Assembly: GCA_018399295.1 (NCBI GenBank)
Contig: JAGYOO010000009.1
Span: 1 to 13,930, forward strand
Direction of reading: 5' to 3'
Source: Candidatus Omnitrophota bacterium
GTDB taxonomy: Bacteria; Omnitrophota; Gorgyraeia; B26-G9
DNA: 13,930 bases
A program made the position numbers and the translations under genes. Under the pieces are notes generated by a model. That model saw only the letters and a list, made by a program, of their open reading frames with translations. It searched no databases and had not been told where the DNA came from. Shown one piece after another: positions 8,505-13,089 of this stretch. Within the stretch, counting starts at the first letter, position 1; every line of letters begins with the position of its first letter.

Positions 8505-9423
8505 ACATGAATTCCATTCCTTTACTGTTTCAGCTGAAGAGTCAGGGGAGCGGATTGATAAGTTTCTGGGTGGCAAGCTTACGGGGCTGGTTTCCCGCAG
8601 CAGGATTAAAAAATTTATTATCCAGGGAAAGATAAAACTTAACTCTCTGCCGGTAGACGACCCCAACCAAAAGCTTCACGATCAGGATCGGATCGAGGTG
8701 GAGGTCGTTCCGGATCAGCTTGAGAGTCCGGTCCTGGCAGCTGACATCCCTCTGGAAATTGTTTATGATGATGAATATCTGTTATGCGTAAACAAGCCGG
8801 CGGGGATGGTGGTGCATCCTGCGGCTGGTCATTCCACTGATACCCTGGTAAATGCTCTGTTGTTTCTCAACCTGAGGTTGTCCGGTGTCGGAGGATTGAA
8901 AAAACCGGGTATAGTTCACCGGCTGGACCGGGAAACCTCCGGGCTGCTGCTGGTAGCTAAGGATGACCGGACTCACATGCTTCTTAGTCAGAAATTTAAA
9001 GAGCATGAGGTTAGAAAGATGTATGTTGCCCTGGTCCGGGGCGCGGTGGCATTTGACGAAGGGGTTGTTGAGGCGGCGATTGGCCGCGACAGTCACAATC
9101 GCAAGAAGATGAGCGTGGTGAGTGAGGGAGGCAAGCCGGCGTTTACCAGATACAGAGTAAGAAAGAGAGGCGATTCTTTTTCAGTGCTTGAGGCCTTTCC
9201 GGAAAGCGGCAGAACTCACCAGATCAGAGTTCATATGGCCCATTTAGGGTATCCGGTATTGGGAGACTCGCTGTACAATCGGCATTACCGGCAGGATCCG
9301 ATAAACCGTCAGGCCCTGCACGCGCAAAAACTGAGTTTTGAGCATCCCTGTCTGGATAAACGCGTTGAGCTTGAGGTTGAACCGCCGGAAGATATGCGGA
9401 AACTTATGGCCCCTTACGGATAA
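8497..9423 (+). CDS. rluD: RluD-family 23S rRNA pseudouridine synthase
   Basis: A 308-residue RluA/RluD-family enzyme isomerising uridines in RNA, by family most likely in 23S rRNA. Residues about 15-75 form an S4 RNA-binding domain (GERIDKFL, SRSRIKKFIIQGKIKLN). The catalytic domain carries NKPAGMVVHPAAGH (99-112) and the catalytic aspartate D144 in HRLDRETSG, then RTHQIRVHMAHLGYPVLGD near the end. ATG 8497 gives a normal RluD N-terminus and has GGGGA six bases upstream; a TTG at 8467 lies deep inside lgt and is unlikely. Exact target sites cannot be told from sequence; RluC-like specificity is possible. It ends the operon and a weak hairpin terminator overlaps its stop. Confidence 0.92.
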   Translation: MPEHEFHSFTVSAEESGERIDKFLGGKLTGLVSRSRIKKFIIQGKIKLNSLPVDDPNQKLHDQDRIEVEVVPDQLESPVLAADIPLEIVYDDEYLLCVNKPAGMVVHPAAGHSTDTLVNALLFLNLRLSGVGGLKKPGIVHRLDRETSGLLLVAKDDRTHMLLSQKFKEHEVRKMYVALVRGAVAFDEGVVEAAIGRDSHNRKKMSVVSEGGKPAFTRYRVRKRGDSFSVLEAFPESGRTHQIRVHMAHLGYPVLGDSLYNRHYRQDPINRQALHAQKLSFEHPCLDKRVELEVEPPEDMRKLMAPYG

Positions 9424-9444
9424 CAAGGGTTGTATCCGCGTTTT
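9417..9444 (+). terminator. Weak intrinsic terminator overlapping the rluD stop
   Basis: CGGATA (9417-9422) pairs with TATCCG (9433-9438, from T33 on the right arm), extended by CA/TG after a one-base bulge, with a five-base loop. TTTT follows at 9441-9444 after CG. The short stem and four-base T run make it weak, but it sits exactly at the end of the housekeeping operon and just before a new promoter. Confidence 0.45.
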
Positions 9445-9450
9445 AAACTA

Positions 9451-9479
9451 TTGAATGTACACTTTTCTGATGATAAAAT
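9451..9479 (+). promoter_or_regulatory. Sigma70-type promoter for orf65-comFB/cheR
   Basis: TTGAAT (9451-9456, 4 of 6 to TTGACA), a 17-base spacer, and TAAAAT (9474-9479, 5 of 6 to TATAAT) with TG one base before it, an extended -10. Optimal spacing and position 24 bases before the 65-codon gene make this a good candidate. The predicted start is near 9486. Confidence 0.65.
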
Positions 9480-9502
9480 ATTATTAAGCCCAGGGAGGGG
9501 TA

Positions 9503-9700
9503 ATGAAAGAAATCAACGGAATTGACGCAGTCATCGAAGCTGAAATCATCCGCGTTGAAAATCCCGTTATTGAATTCCCCCGGAGCAGCAGCTGTTCCGG
9601 GTTTCTTCTGTCTTTTGCCCGAATCCCGGGAATAACTGAAAAACTGATTAAAAATAAGATATTGAAAGTCTCGGGAGAGTATAGTCCGGATAAATCATGA
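9503..9700 (+). CDS. Small protein of unknown function upstream of comFB-cheR
   Basis: A 65-residue ORF I do not recognise. It starts at ATG 9503 behind a very G-rich site (GGGAGGGG, 9493-9500) and a good promoter, and its stop overlaps the next start as ATGA, so translation is probably coupled. These features support a real gene in spite of its size. The sequence has no signal peptide or membrane segment; an N-terminal acidic stretch (INGIDAVIEAEIIRVENPVI) is followed by a serine-rich patch with one cysteine (SSSCSG) and a basic C-terminal part (KLIKNKILKV). It may be a small partner or regulator of the ComFB-CheR protein. No family can be assigned. Confidence 0.65.
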   Translation: MKEINGIDAVIEAEIIRVENPVIEFPRSSSCSGFLLSFARIPGITEKLIKNKILKVSGEYSPDKS

Positions 9701-10800
9701 AAGCCTATAATATCATGGAGGACATTGTCCGGAGATATCTGGACGATATCCTGAAAAAACAGCCGCATCTCTGTTCTTGTACTGATTGCCGGGAAGATAT
9801 CTCCGCCTATGTGTTAAGCCGGATCCCGCCCCGGTATGTGACCACTGATTCCGGGGCTATGTACATGCTGCGGGATCAGCTCCGGGTGGAGCATGCCTCG
9901 TTGATTATCAGAGAATTATTGATAGCCATTGAACTGATAAAGAATAAACAGCACCGGCATGATACGGAGCAGGATCGAGACGTTGCCTACCGGATGTTAT
10001 TGGAGCATATAAAGTTGGAACGGGGCGTGGATTTTTTGCATTATCGGGATAACCTGCTGAAGCGGCGAATCGGTCAACGGATGAATGCCCGGAATGCAAG
10101 TAATTTTGCCGAGTATCTTCAGGTTCTTACTCATGATCAGGATGAGTACGAGCGGCTGTTCGAGGTCTTAACCATTAACGTTACTTCGTTTTTTCGCGAC
10201 AAGAACGTTTGGGATAGTCTGCAGGAAAAGTTTCTTCCCGGATTTATCCGGGAACAGAAGGCAAAAGGCAGAAAAAAAATCCGGGTCTGGAGCGCTGGAT
10301 GTTCCAGCGGGGAAGAGGCCTATTCTCTGGCTATTTTATTCTACCTGCTCTGTCAGAAAGAAAATCTGCAAGTGGAGATAACGGCCGTAGATATTGACAA
10401 GGAATGTCTGAAACAGGCCCGGCAGGGGGTATACCGGGCGGATACTCTGAAAAATATTGACCAGGAACTGCTGCGCCGGTTTTTTCTCCCGCTAAACGGT
10501 GATTACCGTATAGTGCCGTTTATTCAACAGATGGTAAATTTCCGGGAACAGAATATTATTGATGATCAGGGTGTCTACGGACAGGATATGATCATCTGTC
10601 GTAATGTCTTTATTTATTTCAATCGGAGTTTGCAGGAACATCTGATAACAAAGTTCTATAATCAGCTGACTGAGTCAGGGCTTTTTCTAATGGGTGCTTC
10701 TGAAAACCTCATGGGAGATGCCAGAGTGCTTTTCTCGGAGGTCTCCTCAGATATCAGATTATACCGAAAGAACGACGGAGACATAAAGGGAGCTCTCTAA
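9697..10800 (+). CDS. ComFB-like domain fused to CheR methyltransferase
   Basis: A 367-residue cytoplasmic protein with two parts. Residues 1-85 resemble the ComFB family: YNIMEDIVRRYLDDIL, a cysteine cluster C26, C28, C31 (CSCTDC), then DISAYVLSRIPPRYV. Residues about 95-358 form CheR, which methylates glutamates of chemoreceptors using S-adenosylmethionine. Visible CheR landmarks are LTINVTSFFRD (158-168), the SAM loop WSAGCSSGEEAYSLAI (198-213), AVDIDKECL (230-238) and DMIICRNVFIYFN (297-309). CheR proteins usually begin directly with their small helical domain, so the N-terminal addition is real extra sequence. It overlaps the preceding small gene by ATGA. No other chemotaxis gene is in the window, so it may be an orphan CheR. 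Cyanobacterial ComFB proteins have been reported to bind cyclic dinucleotides; applying that here is inference. Confidence 0.9.
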   Translation: MKAYNIMEDIVRRYLDDILKKQPHLCSCTDCREDISAYVLSRIPPRYVTTDSGAMYMLRDQLRVEHASLIIRELLIAIELIKNKQHRHDTEQDRDVAYRMLLEHIKLERGVDFLHYRDNLLKRRIGQRMNARNASNFAEYLQVLTHDQDEYERLFEVLTINVTSFFRDKNVWDSLQEKFLPGFIREQKAKGRKKIRVWSAGCSSGEEAYSLAILFYLLCQKENLQVEITAVDIDKECLKQARQGVYRADTLKNIDQELLRRFFLPLNGDYRIVPFIQQMVNFREQNIIDDQGVYGQDMIICRNVFIYFNRSLQEHLITKFYNQLTESGLFLMGASENLMGDARVLFSEVSSDIRLYRKNDGDIKGAL

Positions 10801-10847
10801 TAGTTTTTCTCTTTGGATTTAACCCCTGAATAACTGCTCTTGTTTGC

Positions 10848-10869
10848 CGGAAATCCACACTTTTTCCCG
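10848..10869. repeat. Imperfect inverted repeat upstream of the sigma54 promoter
   Basis: CGGAAA (10848-10853) and TTTCCCG (10863-10869) form an imperfect inverted repeat (one extra C), centred about 75 bases before the -24 element. Enhancer-binding proteins of sigma54 often bind such sites about 80-150 bases upstream. This is only a weak candidate. The rest of 10801-10930 is AT-rich and shows no gene I would support. Confidence 0.25.
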
Positions 10870-10930
10870 AAATATACATATTTTTCTGATTATTCGTATT
10901 CTCCTGATATCCTTACGGGGCTTCCTTTTA

Positions 10931-10947
10931 TTGGCACGGAAACTGCT
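10931..10947 (+). promoter_or_regulatory. Sigma54 (RpoN) promoter, -24/-12
   Basis: TTGGCACGGAAACTGCT matches the sigma54 consensus YTGGCACGRNNNTTGCW at 13 of 14 defined positions (only the first T of TTGC is C). The diagnostic GG of the -24 element and GC of the -12 element have the correct spacing. It lies in non-coding sequence 130 bases after the cheR stop. The predicted start is at about 10958. Such promoters need an activating AAA+ enhancer-binding protein, which is not encoded in the window. Confidence 0.8.
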
Positions 10948-10957
10948 AAAAATATTA

Positions 10958-11013
10958 ATCATTTAAGGGATAGCCATTCCCCACCCCCCACTATCCAAGG
11001 CTATCCCTTTTTT
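10958..11013 (+). ncRNA. Candidate short sigma54-dependent RNA with C-rich loop
   Basis: Transcription from the sigma54 promoter would begin near 10958 and meet a strong intrinsic terminator about 7 bases later, giving an RNA of roughly 56 bases that is almost entirely one hairpin. The stem has 11 perfect pairs and the 23-base loop is pyrimidine-rich, with CCCC (10979-10982) and CCCCCC (10984-10989) separated by one A. No ORF starts within it with a ribosome site. It could be a small regulatory RNA. The alternative is that the hairpin terminates the cheR transcript and the sigma54 site drives downstream genes by readthrough. Confidence 0.5.
10965..11013 (+). terminator. Strong intrinsic terminator, 11-bp stem plus T6
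   Basis: AAGGGATAGCC (10965-10975) pairs perfectly with GGCTATCCCTT (10999-11009); the T run covers 11008-11013. The loop is 23 bases, long for a simple terminator. It can end transcription from cheR and from the sigma54 promoter, and isolates the sigma70 promoter that starts two bases later. Confidence 0.8.
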
Positions 11014-11014
11014 A

Positions 11015-11043
11015 TTGACTATCCTCAGTCGTGGTAGTATCAT
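11015..11043 (+). promoter_or_regulatory. Strong sigma70-type promoter for the RAM-domain gene
   Basis: TTGACT (11015-11020, 5 of 6), a 17-base spacer and TATCAT (11038-11043, 5 of 6). The start would be near 11050, leaving a leader of only about 14 bases that contains AGGAG (11054-11058), five bases before the ATG at 11064. The -35 element begins one base after the upstream terminator's T run. Confidence 0.8.
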
Positions 11044-11063
11044 AAAAACAGACAGGAGATTGC

Positions 11064-11345
11064 ATGGTAACAGCCATTGTTTTGATCAACGCACAGCGGG
11101 ATAAGGTCAGGGACGCGGCTGAGGCGCTTTCAGCCATAAAAGGTGTGGCTGAGGTTTACTCAGTCGGCGGCCGGTTTGACCTGGCCGCGATAATCCGGGT
11201 TAAAACTAACGAAGATCTGGCGGAACTGGTAACCGGGCAGTTGTTGAAGGTCGAAGGCATTTTAAGCACGGAAACCCTGATTGCCTTTCAGGTCTATTCC
11301 CGTCATGATCTTGAGACTATGTTTTCCGTAGGCATGGAAGATTAG
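11064..11345 (+). CDS. Stand-alone Lrp/AsnC ligand-binding (RAM) domain protein
   Basis: A 93-residue protein consisting of just the effector-binding domain of Lrp/AsnC regulators (ferredoxin-like fold, usually an amino-acid sensor and oligomerisation unit). Typical segments are MVTAIVLINAQ, IKGVAEVYSVGGRFDLAAII (25-44) and GILSTETLIAFQVYS (65-79). There is no DNA-binding helix-turn-helix, so it is not itself a transcription factor of the usual kind; stand-alone domains may modulate full-length Lrp partners or bind small molecules. It has its own promoter, a close AGGAG site and its own terminator, so it is a monocistronic unit. The ligand is unknown. Confidence 0.88.
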   Translation: MVTAIVLINAQRDKVRDAAEALSAIKGVAEVYSVGGRFDLAAIIRVKTNEDLAELVTGQLLKVEGILSTETLIAFQVYSRHDLETMFSVGMED

Positions 11346-11361
11346 GGCTTCGGATAGCAGC

Positions 11362-11377
11362 TGGGAAAGGATTCCCA
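11362..11377 (+). repeat. Perfect hairpin with AGGA loop in the RAM gene 3' region
   Basis: TGGGAA (11362-11367) and TTCCCA (11372-11377) form a perfect six-pair stem around a four-base AGGA loop, 16 bases after the stop codon. There is no T run, so it is not a terminator. GGA in a hairpin loop is the kind of site CsrA binds, but no csrA is visible and a 16-base match is weak evidence. Confidence 0.35.
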
Positions 11378-11429
11378 AAGAGTGAACGAGTTAAACTTAA
11401 ATACTATATTACCTGAAAATTTCACAGAT

Positions 11430-11461
11430 AGCGGACCGGACATGTTTCGGCCGCTGTTTTT
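11430..11461 (+). terminator. Intrinsic terminator of the RAM-domain gene
   Basis: AGCGG-A-CCG (11430-11438) pairs with CGGCCGCT (11448-11455) with a single bulged A and a nine-base loop, followed by G and T5 (11457-11461). It is placed 85 bases after the stop codon. Confidence 0.75.
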
Positions 11462-11509
11462 ATTTAAAAAGCATAAGAGCGTTGCCCGGCGAATTAAATA
11501 ATCGGATTT

Positions 11510-11515
11510 TATAAT
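11510..11515 (+). promoter_or_regulatory. Perfect TATAAT -10 box before the 50-codon ORF
   Basis: TATAAT at 11510-11515 lies 31 bases before the ATG at 11547 in AT-rich sequence. I find no good -35 element at 16-18 bases; the nearest TTG-type hexamer, TTGCCC (11482-11487), is 22 bases away, too far. Candidate only. Confidence 0.35.
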
Positions 11516-11546
11516 ATAAATTCCCCCGATATTAAAAGGAGCCGCG

Positions 11547-11699
11547 ATGGGGATTATGAAGAGAATGAGGGAAAAAGCGGGAGTCTACCTGTATCGTCTG
11601 ATGGAATCAATTGATGGAGAAAAAAAGATCGTAAAGATCCTGCCTTACCGGATCGCGGTCAGAGTCAAATTGTTCTGTCTGAAGAGAATGATCGATTAA
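11547..11699 (+). CDS. 50-residue basic small protein, or N-terminus of the SGNH protein
   Basis: A short ORF starting at ATG 11547 behind a strong AAGGAG (11536-11541) five bases upstream. The product is rich in Lys and Arg, with a hydrophobic-basic C-terminal half (KIVKILPYRIAVRVKLFCLK). I recognise no family. Third codon positions in the second half are often G or C, like the neighbours, which supports this frame being coding throughout. However, codons 25-27 contain A_AAA_AAG (11621-11627), and a -1 shift there leads into the SGNH frame, so this ORF may instead supply the first 27 residues of that protein. Confidence 0.55.
   Translation: MGIMKRMREKAGVYLYRLMESIDGEKKIVKILPYRIAVRVKLFCLKRMID
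11621..11627 (+). other. A_AAA_AAG slippery heptamer, candidate -1 frameshift site
   Basis: In the frame of the 50-codon ORF the codons read GAA AAA AAG, giving the heptamer A_AAA_AAG known from bacterial -1 frameshifting (for example dnaX). The -1 frame opens just upstream (stop TGA at 11612-11614) and stays open to 12964. A small stem GATCC (11636-11640) with GGATC (11650-11654) begins eight bases downstream. No clear stimulatory ribosome site is present. Confidence 0.35.
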
Positions 11700-11743
11700 C
11701 AGTAGAAGATTCCGTTAAAAATATTTCAGCTGTCTTAAACGGT

Positions 11744-12964
11744 GTGCAGGTGAAACCTGGAATAAAATTTATTTTTTTCGCGCTGCTGGCGGTTATTTTA
11801 ATTGAAGGATCTCTGCAGCTTATCGGATTAGCGTTTAAATCTTCTTCTCGCCTCCCGAACAAAATCTCAGTCAATAAACAAAAAGAAAAACGGGTCCTTT
11901 GCGTGGGTGATTCATTTACTAAAGGTGTTGGCGCGCCGCCGGGACGGGGGTATCCCGAACAACTCGAAACCATCCTTAATCAGAAAAGCAGAGAGAAGTT
12001 CCGGGTGTTTAATCTGGGTGTAAGCGGTTATAACTCAAGTGAGATATTACGGGTCCTGAATCAGCATATTGAACTTCTGGATCCGCAGGTGGTTGTTTTT
12101 TGCGGCGGAATCAACGACTGCTGGAGTCCGAGGCATGCTGCTGAAGCAGGGGACAGGGTGAGTGAAAGACTTAGAGATCTTCTTTCCCGGTTGAAACTAT
12201 TCCGGTTCGGCCTGATAGTGAAAGAACGCTTAAGGACCGTGTTAAGACCTTTGCCCAAAGGGGGAGGCGATGAGGGGGAGGATAAGGAGCCGGAGGAGGC
12301 CCTGGCCTTAGCGCGCAGGCTTAAGTGCGACCGGCGATACAAAGAGTCCTTGGATATCTTACTGGGCCGGCTGGAGTATGACCCGAAAAATCCGCTCGTG
12401 CAGGCGGAGATAGAAGACACTCTTATTCGGCAAAATCGTGTCGTTCTTTCCCTGAAAACTTATAAGCAGATCCGGGATCGGTTTCCAAGACTGGATTTTG
12501 GTTGGAAGGGGGTTTCAGAAACGCAGCGCCGGATCGCCGGCTTTTTCTGGAAAAACGAGGATTATAACCGGGCCCGGGAGTACTACCTTAAGGCGCGGAA
12601 GAGTGATCCGGCCTCGTTGCCTGATCAGCAGGCCAGACTGGTACACTCCCCGGACAGGTTCCTGCTTAGGAATCTAAAGAAGATGGCCGAAAAGTGCCAA
12701 GAGCAAAAAGCGTTATTAGTATTGACCAGCTATCCGACGCAGATCTCTCCTTCGCTGGTTGAGTTTGCCAGGAAGCACGATCTCTCTCTGGTAGACCTTC
12801 GGCCGGTATTCAAGGAAGAGTTAAAGACATCTCCATATCTTTCCCTGTTTGTCTCGGAAACCGATTTGCATTGTACCCAACAGGGATATCGGATCATGGC
12901 TGAAAATATTGCCGCTAAAATTGTAAGCACGCTGAGTATACCGGGTCTTCCCGGTCAGCAATGA
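11744..12964 (+). CDS. Membrane-anchored SGNH-hydrolase-like protein with TPR-like insert
   Basis: A protein of 406 residues from GTG 11744. An N-terminal membrane segment (about 8-30) suggests the rest is periplasmic. SGNH/GDSL esterase blocks are visible: VGDSFTKG with Ser57 (block I), NLGVSGYNS (90-98, block II), CGGINDCW (120-127, block III with N124) and DLHCTQQGY with D374 and H376 (block V). Between blocks III and V, residues about 183-290 look like TPR helices (ARRLKCDRRYKESLDILLGR; FFWKNEDYNRAREYYLKARK). Family members hydrolyse or transfer acyl groups on polysaccharides or lipids; the substrate is unknown. The start is doubtful: GTG 11744 and GTG 11750 lack a clear ribosome site, and the frame is open back to 11615, so translation might begin at 11547 with a frameshift, giving about 472 residues. 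Confidence 0.85.
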   Translation: MQVKPGIKFIFFALLAVILIEGSLQLIGLAFKSSSRLPNKISVNKQKEKRVLCVGDSFTKGVGAPPGRGYPEQLETILNQKSREKFRVFNLGVSGYNSSEILRVLNQHIELLDPQVVVFCGGINDCWSPRHAAEAGDRVSERLRDLLSRLKLFRFGLIVKERLRTVLRPLPKGGGDEGEDKEPEEALALARRLKCDRRYKESLDILLGRLEYDPKNPLVQAEIEDTLIRQNRVVLSLKTYKQIRDRFPRLDFGWKGVSETQRRIAGFFWKNEDYNRAREYYLKARKSDPASLPDQQARLVHSPDRFLLRNLKKMAEKCQEQKALLVLTSYPTQISPSLVEFARKHDLSLVDLRPVFKEELKTSPYLSLFVSETDLHCTQQGYRIMAENIAAKIVSTLSIPGLPGQQ

Positions 12965-13006
12965 GCGTGCTTGCCCGGAATCTTTCTTGAAAGACAATCC
13001 TTTAAC

Positions 13007-13043
13007 CCGATTTTTAATAAAACTATAAATAGTAACTAATCGG
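13007..13043. repeat. Nested AT-rich inverted repeats between convergent genes
   Basis: In the 125-base gap between the SGNH gene and the opposing comM, CCGATT (13007-13012) faces AATCGG (13038-13043), enclosing the palindrome ACTATAAATAGT (13022-13033). The loops are large and no GC-rich stem with a T run is seen, so I do not call a terminator for either strand. Confidence 0.3.
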
Positions 13044-13089
13044 TTGATAGTGGTTTGAATCATAGGTAAATCCCACTCAGATAAGGTTG

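Noticed and set aside
10840..11037. 65-codon ORF (MFAGNPHFFPKYTYF...) in the intergenic region
   Set aside because: It has no ribosome site, is rich in Tyr, Phe, Ser and Pro as expected for random AT-rich DNA, and runs straight through the sigma54 promoter and the terminator hairpin.
12940..12955. Perfect hairpin ACCGGG-TCTT-CCCGGT at the 3' end of the SGNH gene as a terminator
   Set aside because: It is inside the coding sequence and no T run follows, so it does not qualify as an intrinsic terminator.
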